Below, piece after piece: positions 1 to 5,218 of a stretch of 6,672 bases of DNA. Source of the DNA: an uncultured Clostridia bacterium (GTDB lineage Bacteria; Bacillota; Clostridia; Oscillospirales; CAG-272); NCBI GenBank assembly GCA_937894775.1, contig CALAXC010000209.1, positions 1-6,672 of the forward strand. The letters run 5' to 3'. The notes beneath the pieces are model-generated. The model searched no databases and had not been told where the DNA came from. It saw only the letters and a program-made list of their open reading frames with translations. Position 1 is the stretch's first letter. Each line of letters opens with the position of its first letter. A program made the translations under genes and the position numbers.

Positions 1-1
1 T

Positions 2-181
2 TACATCTTTATTATGTTTAGTCCCACCAAGTATCAACATTGTAATGACAGAATATTGCTTGATTTTTCTGCAAAGTGACTTTATTTCAAGAGAAGTAAT
101 ATCACCATCAATAACAACAATATCTTTATCAGGTTTTGCCAAAGCTAATCCAAAGCCTATTGATGAAGCAAGTCCCATGGT
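2..181 (-). pseudogene. Fragment of a thiamine-pyrophosphate-dependent decarboxylase (TPP-binding domain)
   Basis: Reading the minus strand with codons ending at position 2 gives an open frame whose first homologous residues are TMGLASSIGFGLALAKPDKD, followed by IVVIDGD. This resembles the start of the C-terminal TPP-binding domain of phosphonopyruvate/sulfopyruvate decarboxylases, where a (G)(S/T)MG.ASSI.LG.ALA.PD segment precedes the metal-binding GDG motif. Only about 60 residues are present. The frame runs off the left edge and stops resembling the family at about 181, where the opposite strand becomes CpaF. After GD the expected G is I, and the downstream Asn ligand is not evident, so the copy is divergent or the family assignment is only approximate. 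Family is inferred from memory of the motif; the exact substrate cannot be told. Confidence 0.5.
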
Positions 182-527
182 GGACGCCCGTTTGCCCGAT
201 GGCTCCCGAGTGAACGCTATCATACCTCCATTGGCTATTGATGGTGCGTTGGTCACGATCCGGAAGTTTGCCAAAAACAAATTGACAACAGAGGATCTTA
301 TCGATTATGGTTCTTTAACTGATGAAATGGCCCAATTTTTGTCATTTGCAGTAAAATATAAGCAGAATATCATTATTTCCGGTGGTACAGGTTCCGGAAA
401 AACAACTTTGTTGAATGTATTAAGCCAGTTCATTCCTTTGGATGAACGTCTGGTGACGATTGAAGACTCTGCCGAATTGAAACTGACTCACCGGATTTCA
501 AAAAATATGCAGTTCCTGTTGTTTTAG
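45..527 (+). CDS. cpaF: Chimeric ORF holding a fragment of a CpaF/TadA-type secretion ATPase
   Basis: Only about residues 39-149 (nt 159-493) look like CpaF, the hexameric ATPase that drives Tad/Flp pilus assembly at the inner face of the membrane. Visible signatures are IDEASPMVDARLPDGSRVN (residues 39-57), IIPPLAIDG, the Walker A loop GGTGSGKT (113-120) and the aspartate box RLVTIEDSAEL (135-145). The Walker B, His box and remaining C-terminal half are absent, as is the family's N-terminal region; a full protein has about 400 or more residues. The first 38 residues are the antisense of a decarboxylase fragment. The last ten or so are an out-of-frame reading of an epimerase fragment. No ribosome binding site supports the start. 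I regard this as a truncated piece in a chimeric stretch, not a working gene. Confidence 0.6.
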   Translation: MTEYCLIFLQSDFISREVISPSITTISLSGFAKANPKPIDEASPMVDARLPDGSRVNAIIPPLAIDGALVTIRKFAKNKLTTEDLIDYGSLTDEMAQFLSFAVKYKQNIIISGGTGSGKTTLLNVLSQFIPLDERLVTIEDSAELKLTHRISKNMQFLLF

Positions 528-742
528 GAAAAGACGATTATACCAACAGACTGAGATTCTATGTCGAGCATATAATAAAGGGCGTTCCGATGAATGTGGA
601 CAATGCCGATTTGCAGATGGGATATATCTCCTCAGACGAGGCAGGAAGATTTCTCGCATATATTGCAGAGCAGGACTTTTGCGGTGCTGTTAACGGCAGT
701 GCACACGGTACAATCTCGCTTTCTGAAATTATGGAATATATG
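491..742 (+). pseudogene. C-terminal fragment of an NAD-dependent epimerase/dehydratase family protein
   Basis: The frame with codons starting at 494 reads through PVVLGKDDYTNRLRFYVEHI (nt 515-574) and continues in frame into the ORF that starts at 590, to about GTISLSEIMEY (nt 707-739). The pattern R(F)P.V.GKDDYT.RL.FYVEH...G.P...DN......SDEAG.FL......F.GA.NG...GTISL.EI matches the C-terminal half of short-chain NAD-dependent epimerases/reductases of Firmicutes. The Rossmann-fold NAD-binding N-terminus is missing: upstream of about 491 the DNA is CpaF. The C-terminus runs into the LexA-like gene with no stop codon. The fragment therefore has no start and no end of its own. Confidence 0.6.
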
Positions 743-1243
743 AGTATGTCGCGTTCCACCGCATACAGATATATTCTTGAGTTGGAAAAACGAGGACTTG
801 TTTCCTACTCCGGCAAAAACACCTTGGAAACTGAGCTTCAACGCAAAATGAGATGCGGATTCAAACGAATCCCGATTATCGGAGAGATCGTGTGCGGTTC
901 TCCCGAAGAGCAAGAGGAATACGTCAGCGGCTATCTTGCTATCCCCGAAGAATGGATAGACGGTGAATGTTTCTTGCTTCGCGCATACGGAGATTCAATG
1001 ATCGATATCGGAATTGAGAAGGACGATCTTATTTTGGTCAAAAAGACTGCTACGGCTGAAGACGGACAGGTGGTTGTTGCACTCACAGAAGAAGGCAACA
1101 CGTTGAAAAGGCTGTTTTGGGAAGACGGTCGTCCCAGACTTCATGCGGAAAACAAAAAATACAAACTGAAAAACCGAGATATTTACCCCGAAACACTTTC
1201 GATTCAAGGCGTCGCATTAAAGGTAATAAAAGATGTTAATTAA
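590..1243 (+). CDS. lexA: LexA-like S24-family repressor with an epimerase-derived N-terminus (chimeric ORF)
   Basis: From about residue 46 on this is a LexA/S24 repressor, a DNA-binding protein that cleaves itself. It keeps the recognition helix and wing of the winged helix (MSRSTAYRYILELEKRGL, residues 51-68), a putative Cys-Gly cleavage site (VCGSP, about 101-105), the catalytic serine in AYGDSM and the catalytic lysine in EGNTLKRL. The end GVALKVIK is the usual last strand. Residues 1-48 are not LexA: they continue an epimerase frame, so the first two helices of the winged helix are missing. The join is in frame around nt 726-746. The start at 590 is just the first ATG inside the epimerase piece, with no ribosome binding site. 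The neighbouring small cysteine protein at 1258 is probably in the same transcript. Whether this is LexA itself or an element-borne paralogue cannot be settled. The LexA identity of the C-terminal part is secure; the N-terminus is probably an artefact. Confidence 0.8.
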   Translation: MNVDNADLQMGYISSDEAGRFLAYIAEQDFCGAVNGSAHGTISLSEIMEYMSMSRSTAYRYILELEKRGLVSYSGKNTLETELQRKMRCGFKRIPIIGEIVCGSPEEQEEYVSGYLAIPEEWIDGECFLLRAYGDSMIDIGIEKDDLILVKKTATAEDGQVVVALTEEGNTLKRLFWEDGRPRLHAENKKYKLKNRDIYPETLSIQGVALKVIKDVN

Positions 1244-1257
1244 GATAAAGGAGAAAT

Positions 1258-1473
1258 ATGACGAAATATCAATGCCCTGTTTGCAACAAGAGAGCCTGCG
1301 ACTCCGCAAAAACTCTTTCGCTTGCCAAACTATCCTCAAGCAACGAAACACAAGCTGACGTTATCATCAAATGCCAATGCTGCAAAAGCAGTCTGGCAGT
1401 TAACGTTACATCCGGCGCTTTCACTCTCGAGCATATAAAACCTACGGAGAGTACAAAATTTAATAATACCTAA
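1258..1473 (+). CDS. Small zinc-ribbon-like cysteine-rich protein, function unknown
   Basis: The ORF encodes 71 residues. Two cysteine pairs, CPVC (6-9) and CQCC (39-42), could bind one zinc ion in a ribbon fold, with a further Cys at 14. The stretch ACDSAKTLSLAKLSSSNET between the pairs recalls short hypothetical proteins I have seen in clostridial genomes, but I know no function for them. The start is well supported by AAAGGAGA six bases upstream. The gene lies 14 bases after the LexA-like gene, so the two are probably one transcript, ended by the strong hairpin at 1506-1553. It could be a nucleic-acid-binding or regulatory accessory protein; that is inference. Confidence 0.75.
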   Translation: MTKYQCPVCNKRACDSAKTLSLAKLSSSNETQADVIIKCQCCKSSLAVNVTSGAFTLEHIKPTESTKFNNT

Positions 1474-1505
1474 AACTTCGTACATAGCACGATGTAAAAC
1501 ATACG

Positions 1506-1553
1506 AGCATGACAAGTAGCAATAAAGCTATTTGTTGTGCTTTTTTATTTTTT
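1506..1553 (+). terminator. Rho-independent terminator after the LexA/zinc-ribbon genes
   Basis: The left arm AGCATGACAAGTAGC (1506-1520) pairs along all 15 positions, counting G-U pairs, with GCTATTTGTTGTGCT (1527-1541) around the loop AATAAA. A U-rich run, TTTTTTATTTTTT, follows (1541-1553). This is a textbook intrinsic terminator. It ends 17 bases before the start codon of the next gene, so it may also lie in that gene's leader. Confidence 0.85.
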
Positions 1554-1555
1554 CT

Positions 1556-1564
1556 GAAAGGAGG
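1556..1564 (+). promoter_or_regulatory. Ribosome binding site that fixes the start at 1571
   Basis: GAAAGGAGG lies six bases before ATG 1571. An in-frame ATG also exists at 1532, but it sits inside the terminator hairpin and would add residues with no similarity to the regulator family. The start at 1571 is therefore preferred. Confidence 0.8.
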
Positions 1565-1570
1565 GATCTG

Positions 1571-1912
1571 ATGGGAACAGCCGAGAGAAGACTGGAAATA
1601 TTAAAATATCTCTGCAAGTACAGACGGGCAACGATGCCACAGCTTGCAGAGATATTCGGTGTTTCCGTCAGAACCATCCAGAGAGATATATTGGAGATCG
1701 AAGCGACCTTCCACGTACCGCTCGACGTTCGCTGCGGAAAATACGACGGAGGTGTATTCGTGGTTGGTGATTACATCTTTGACCGCGCTTATATGCACGA
1801 TGAGGAGCTTGCGCTGCTATCAAAAGTGCAATCTATGGTGAAGGATCAGTTATCCGAGCAAGAAAATGCCCTGCTCTCTCAAATCATAAAAACATATACA
1901 AAAGCAGCATAA
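1571..1912 (+). CDS. Small DeoR/HTH_11-type transcriptional regulator
   Basis: The protein has 113 residues. Residues 4-50 form a winged helix-turn-helix of the HTH_11/DeoR type: a first helix ERRLEILKYLCKYR, then MPQLAEIFGVSVRTIQRDILEIE with the recognition helix in SVRTIQRDI. A wing follows (VRCGKYDGGVFV, about 53-64). The remaining C-terminal part (about 70-113) is helical and too short to be a WYL or sugar-sensing domain, so the ligand-binding half common in this superfamily is absent. Similar stand-alone short forms occur in clostridial accessory regions. It heads a plus-strand run with the holin pair, 87 bases downstream, and could regulate it. No clear promoter is seen in the short gap before it. 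Confidence 0.8.
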   Translation: MGTAERRLEILKYLCKYRRATMPQLAEIFGVSVRTIQRDILEIEATFHVPLDVRCGKYDGGVFVVGDYIFDRAYMHDEELALLSKVQSMVKDQLSEQENALLSQIIKTYTKAA

Positions 1913-1950
1913 ATATTTTAACAATGACAGTGCCTGTCCACATTGAGTTT

Positions 1951-1956
1951 TATAAT
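1951..1956 (+). promoter_or_regulatory. Possible -10 box upstream of the XhlA-like gene
   Basis: TATAAT is a perfect -10 hexamer 44 bases before ATG 2000, in the only real gap of the plus-strand run. No good -35 hexamer sits 16-18 bases upstream; the nearest TTGACA-like word, ATGACA at 1924-1929, is 21 bases away. This is only a candidate for a separate promoter of the holin run. Confidence 0.3.
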
Positions 1957-1999
1957 ACAGATACAGCCGGGCTAAAAAACAAAGGAAAGGAGAAATCTC

Positions 2000-2290
2000 A
2001 TGGAAGATGCACAGATCGTTTTGGAGAGGCATGAGCAGCAAATCAAAGCCATTGAAAGAGACATCTCGGATCTAAAGGCAGTGCAAGCAGAAATTCGCAC
2101 AATGAATGAAACTCTCGTTACTCTTGCCACCGAACTCAAACACACAAATGAACATCTGGCACGACACGAACAGAAGATCGATGCGATCGAGAGTCAGCCC
2201 CGATTACGAATGCAGCAGATCGTTACGGCGATCATTGCGGCGCTGGCAGGCGGACTGATATCTGCGGTTATCGGAATGCTGCTTGCATGA
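2000..2290 (+). CDS. XhlA-like coiled-coil membrane protein (phage lysis accessory)
   Basis: The 96-residue product has a long charged helical N-terminal part (residues 4-67) with heptad-like spacing (ERHEQQIKAIERDISDLKAV and ELKHTNEHLARHEQKIDAI). A single hydrophobic C-terminal span follows (about 73-95, IVTAIIAALAGGLISAVIGM). This architecture is typical of XhlA/haemolysin-like proteins of Bacillus and clostridial prophages, which are membrane-associated and act with a holin and endolysin. The start is supported by AAAGGAGAAA six to seven bases upstream. The next gene is a holin, which strengthens the call. The sequence is low in family-specific residues, so the assignment rests mainly on architecture and neighbour. 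Confidence 0.65.
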   Translation: MEDAQIVLERHEQQIKAIERDISDLKAVQAEIRTMNETLVTLATELKHTNEHLARHEQKIDAIESQPRLRMQQIVTAIIAALAGGLISAVIGMLLA

Positions 2291-2301
2291 GAAGGAACGG
2301 T

Positions 2302-2589
2302 ATGGAACTGAAAGAATTTATCAAGCCGGAGCTTCTCATACTGATTCCGGTACTGTACGTTGTCGGAATCGGACTTAAGAAAAGCAAGCTACCCGATAGG
2401 CTTATTCCTCTTATTTTGGGTGGAATCGCTATCGTTCTGTCTGCCGCGTGGGTGATCGCAACAAGCGACATATCCACATTAAAGGACGTTGCCTATGCCC
2501 TGTTCATTTCCGTAACGCAGGGTATCTTAACTGCAGGTGCCGGCGTTTACGTCAACCAACTGTACGTTCAATCAAAAAAGAAAGATTAA
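2302..2589 (+). CDS. Small phage-type holin
   Basis: The 95-residue protein has three hydrophobic spans: about 10-25 (ELLILIPVLYVVGIGL), 34-53 (LIPLILGGIAIVLSAAWVIA) and 65-86 (YALFISVTQGILTAGAGVYV). It ends in a charged tail, QSKKKD. The pattern IKPELLILIPVLY.VG.GLKKSKLPD and the ending TQGIL.AGA.VYVNQLY match my memory of Firmicute phage holins of the Phage_holin_5_2 type, which form membrane lesions in lysis. I chose ATG 2302 because GAAGGAA lies five bases upstream. The earlier ATG at 2287 overlaps the stop of the preceding gene and lacks its own binding site. It is spaced 11 bases from the XhlA-like gene, so the two form a pair. Confidence 0.8.
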   Translation: MELKEFIKPELLILIPVLYVVGIGLKKSKLPDRLIPLILGGIAIVLSAAWVIATSDISTLKDVAYALFISVTQGILTAGAGVYVNQLYVQSKKKD

Positions 2590-2619
2590 ATCTAAAACTA
2601 AAAAAGGAAGGAATTTGTT

Positions 2620-3687
2620 ATGTTACACCTTATTCTAATTACCGTATGCGTTCTGTTAAACGCTATTTGTCTTTGGGCCATTCAAATCCTGTTAAAGGAT
2701 AGGGATGACCTGAGTTGGAAGTATTTTCTGAAATATCTTCTCGGTGTTCCCGTAGGAGCAGGACTATCGCTTCTTCTCTCTCCTATCACCGTTCAAAACA
2801 TCATCCTATTTGCCTTGATGGGCGGTGTTGTGGGAGAACTACTTTCCCTCTTTGTTCTCACGATCAAACAGACTTACAAAAAGGATACCGTTATTTCGTA
2901 TTACGACGACGGATCTCCCGCAAAATTCTTTATTACAGGAGACAAACACCGTCATTTTGACCGTGTCAAGGAGTTTTGCCGTGAAATGAATACGCGTCGA
3001 AAGGACGTGCTTATTATTCTCGGAGATTCCGGCTTCAACTACTACGACGACAAGAGAGACGATGAGTTAAAGAAAGAAATCTCGGCTCTCAACATTACTT
3101 TGTTCTGTCTGCACGGCAACAAGGAAAACCGCCCTCAAAACGTCGGTACATACGGTATCCGAAGCTTTTGCGGCGGTAAGGTCTATTACGAACCTAAATA
3201 TCCCAATATTTACTTTGCCATTGACGGTGAGATCTACACCTTCGAGGGCAAGAAGTATATGGTGGTAGGCGGTGCGCACAGCGTAGACAAAATGCGCTGT
3301 CTTGAGGAAGGCTCTCCATTCTGGTATGATGAAATGCCTGACGATACCGTAAAGGCAACCGTTGAGCAGAATTTGCTGAACGAAGAGAACAAGATCTACG
3401 GTATGATGACGCACACCTGCCCGATCGACTATCTTCCCACCGAAATGTTTATGTCCACAAGGCAAAACGCCAGCATCAAGAGAAAGCCTCGCAAAGCAAA
3501 GTCCAAGAAGCTTTTCAAGCCTGATATCGACCGTTCCACAGAGATCTGGCTTGGTGAGCTTGAAAAGAAGCTCGACTACGAGGTATGGTTCTGCGGTCAC
3601 TATCACGTTGACAAGCAGATCGATAAGGTTCAGATGATGTGGCGTGATATCCGACCCTTGCATATGCAGTTGTTTGGTGATGAATAA
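2620..3687 (+). CDS. Membrane-anchored calcineurin-like metallophosphoesterase with altered motifs
   Basis: The 355-residue protein starts with three probable membrane spans (about 4-25, 36-55 and 60-83). A cytosolic-type metallophosphoesterase domain follows (about 101-345). Metal-site motifs in order are GDKH (107-110, the D-x-H motif), GDSGFNYY (135-142), GNKE (166-169, normally GNHE/GNHD), THTCP (264-268) and GHYH (326-329). The first motif lacks the usual Gly after His, and Lys replaces the conserved His of GNH. Clostridial relatives I recall are soluble and about 240 residues; the membrane part and a basic insertion, KRKPRKAKSKK (287-297), are extra. AAGGAAGGAA precedes the start. It follows the holin by 30 bases and overlaps the permease start by one base. 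Substrate unknown; activity is uncertain given the Lys. Confidence 0.8.
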   Translation: MLHLILITVCVLLNAICLWAIQILLKDRDDLSWKYFLKYLLGVPVGAGLSLLLSPITVQNIILFALMGGVVGELLSLFVLTIKQTYKKDTVISYYDDGSPAKFFITGDKHRHFDRVKEFCREMNTRRKDVLIILGDSGFNYYDDKRDDELKKEISALNITLFCLHGNKENRPQNVGTYGIRSFCGGKVYYEPKYPNIYFAIDGEIYTFEGKKYMVVGGAHSVDKMRCLEEGSPFWYDEMPDDTVKATVEQNLLNEENKIYGMMTHTCPIDYLPTEMFMSTRQNASIKRKPRKAKSKKLFKPDIDRSTEIWLGELEKKLDYEVWFCGHYHVDKQIDKVQMMWRDIRPLHMQLFGDE

Positions 3688-4796
3688 TGTCCTGCCTGAC
3701 AATATTCCTTTCCCCGCTTAATCTTCTGCTATTGATTATTGTTGCCGGGCTTGTTATCGGCAAAGTACGAGTGAAAGGTATTTCACTCGGTATCGCGGGA
3801 ATCCTGTTTGCTGCCATGTTCGTAGGTTTTCTGATGAATTTGCTAATACCGGAAGAAAGCGGCAATATCATCCTAAACGCAGGAAGTACACTGAAAACAT
3901 ACTCGAAGCTCGGCACTTCTCTGTTCGTTTCGGTGATTGGGTTGCAAACAGGGTTCTCCATCAAAAATCACTCCAAAGAGTCTGTATTCGCTTTTTCAAT
4001 AGGTGCGCTTATGAGCGTATCGGGAGTATTGGTAATGATTCTTGTTTCTCTTTTGGATAAAACGATCAGCTATACTTCTCTTCTCGGTATCCTCTGCGGA
4101 GCGTTAACAAGTACACCCGGATTGTCCAGTGTTTGCGAATTGATTGAAAGCGGAAGCGAGAGTGCGGTATTTGGATACGGTGGTTCTTATATGTTCGGCG
4201 TGATACTCGTTGTATTCTTCTCTCAATTGTTTGCAAGTAGGCACACCGATGAAATAAATCGATCCTCACCGCAACAGGACGTAAAAAGCAAGATATATCC
4301 CGAATTGATCCTGATCTGCCTTACTTCGCTTTGGGGAAACATTCTCGGGAATATTAAGATGGCATCTCTATCCTTTGGTACGACTGCTTGCACGTTGATG
4401 GTAGGACTACTCGTTGGGTATATTTTTAGGAGAGCATCCAAGACGAGCTTAATTTCACCTCTGTGCTTGAACGCTTTCCGAAATTTGGGATTAGCGCTAT
4501 TCTTTGCGGGAACAGGTTTTTCAACTGGATCGCAAGATGTAGCTTTTGATATAAGAGCGATTCTGTATGGAATCCTCATAACGATTACCGCTATTATTTG
4601 CGGATGGGGATTGTGCAAACTTATCCAAAGGAAATATCCCTTACAGCAAGAATTTATTATTGCGGGTGGAATGACAAGCAGCCCTGCCTACGGCGCTCTT
4701 TCGAGCTTTACCACCGAAGCATCTGTCAATTGCTTTTCGTTTTCCTACTTTGGAGCATTAATTACGTTGATCACCGCGATACAAATAATTATATAA
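3687..4796 (+). CDS. AspT/YidE/YbjL-type membrane permease
   Basis: The protein has 369 residues and is almost wholly hydrophobic, with about ten membrane spans. It is built from two related halves, each carrying a short re-entrant signature: GALTSTPGLSSV (138-149) and GGMTSSPAYGAL (327-338). This duplicated (G-x-T-S/T-T/S-P) motif is the hallmark of the AspT antiporter/YidE family, secondary transporters. The two TrkA-C (RCK) regulatory domains found between the halves in AspT and YidE are absent; the link region (about 183-205, SRHTDEINRSSPQQDVKSK) is short. The start ATG overlaps the stop of the phosphoesterase gene (TAATG), so the two are probably translationally coupled. Substrate unknown; aspartate/alanine exchange is not implied by the motif alone. 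Confidence 0.75.
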   Translation: MSCLTIFLSPLNLLLLIIVAGLVIGKVRVKGISLGIAGILFAAMFVGFLMNLLIPEESGNIILNAGSTLKTYSKLGTSLFVSVIGLQTGFSIKNHSKESVFAFSIGALMSVSGVLVMILVSLLDKTISYTSLLGILCGALTSTPGLSSVCELIESGSESAVFGYGGSYMFGVILVVFFSQLFASRHTDEINRSSPQQDVKSKIYPELILICLTSLWGNILGNIKMASLSFGTTACTLMVGLLVGYIFRRASKTSLISPLCLNAFRNLGLALFFAGTGFSTGSQDVAFDIRAILYGILITITAIICGWGLCKLIQRKYPLQQEFIIAGGMTSSPAYGALSSFTTEASVNCFSFSYFGALITLITAIQIII

Positions 4797-4842
4797 AACA
4801 AGCAGAGAGTTGACACAACAACTGTCTCCTCTCCGCTTGTTT
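4796..4842. terminator. Bidirectional hairpin terminator between convergent operons
   Basis: AAACAAGC-A-GAGAG (4796-4809) pairs with CTCTC-C-GCTTGTTT (4829-4842), giving 13 base pairs with one internal A-C mismatch and a 19-base loop. On the plus strand TTTCCTTATTTT follows; on the minus strand the hairpin is followed by an AT-rich run. The plus-strand permease stops at its left foot and the minus-strand gene stops three bases from its right foot, so it can end both transcripts. Confidence 0.75.
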
Positions 4843-4844
4843 CC

Positions 4845-5147
4845 TTATTTTAAATAATTGTCTTTGCCGTATAAATACAACTGAGAAAATTTAATCTTCT
4901 TGCTTTTATAATACATTTCAACTTCGTGCCCGGGGATCCATATTTCAGCATCGGATATTTTCTGCATAACAGCCTCAATTATCTGAACATCATCTTCCCT
5001 GTTCGGCACTCGATTCCGTTCCGTACGAATCCCTTTGTATGCTTCGTAGAGCCATTCTGAAATCTGAACTCTTTGACGTTCTTTTAGATGATCAAACGTT
5101 TTGTTCATCTGCAACAACTTACCGTTGACTATCTGATGGTTCTTCAT
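4845..5147 (-). CDS. Hypothetical 100-residue protein, third ORF of the XRE operon
   Basis: I do not recognise a named family. The product is charged and mostly helical, with VNGKLLQMNKTFDHLKERQR near the start, a central ISEWLYEAYKG, and a conserved-looking AEIWIPGHEVEMYYKSKK near the end. There is no signal peptide, membrane span or cysteine motif. Similar short proteins with a DAEIWIP-type segment occur, as far as I remember, in clostridial mobile elements. GAGGAG lies seven bases upstream of its ATG, inside the preceding 24-codon ORF, and the ATG overlaps that ORF's TGA. It is therefore translated from the XRE transcript and ends at the bidirectional terminator. Function unknown. Confidence 0.7.
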   Translation of the reverse strand: MKNHQIVNGKLLQMNKTFDHLKERQRVQISEWLYEAYKGIRTERNRVPNREDDVQIIEAVMQKISDAEIWIPGHEVEMYYKSKKIKFSQLYLYGKDNYLK

Positions 5148-5218
5148 CCCTGCTCTCCTCGCGCTTTTTGAAAGGCTTCGATTATCTGCTCGTCCGTCTG
5201 CAGAACGGATATCTTCAT
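5144..5218 (-). CDS. Possible 24-residue peptide linking two genes by stop-start overlaps
   Basis: The minus-strand ORF starts MKISVLQTDEQIIEAFQKAR and ends GEQG. Its ATG overlaps the TGA of the XRE-type regulator (ATGA, 5215-5218), and its own TGA overlaps the ATG of the 100-residue protein (ATGA, 5144-5147). It has no separate ribosome binding site, so it would be made by termination-reinitiation. It fills the whole gap between the two longer genes. It may be a real small protein or only a coupling ORF that carries ribosomes to the next gene; composition alone (amphipathic helix) cannot decide. Confidence 0.45.
   Translation of the reverse strand: MKISVLQTDEQIIEAFQKARGEQG

Noticed and set aside
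559..913. Minus-strand open frames opposite the epimerase and LexA-like parts
   Set aside because: The plus strand matches known families in this stretch; the antisense frames match nothing and lack start signals.
1474..1505. Possible antiterminator or riboswitch in the ACATAGCACGATGT segment before the terminator
   Set aside because: The pairing ACAT/ATGT is only four bases, and no known riboswitch core is recognisable.
1926..1938. Short inverted repeat GACAG-TGC-CTGTC between the regulator and the XhlA-like gene
   Set aside because: Only five paired bases with a three-base loop. Too weak for a terminator, and no second copy supports an operator.
3067..3702. Long minus-strand open frame of about 211 codons opposite the phosphoesterase
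   Set aside because: It is the antisense of a gene with clear catalytic motifs, has no ribosome binding site and no recognisable protein pattern.
3515..3964. Minus-strand open frame of about 149 codons across the phosphoesterase/permease junction
   Set aside because: It lies opposite two well-supported genes and has the composition of an antisense reading.
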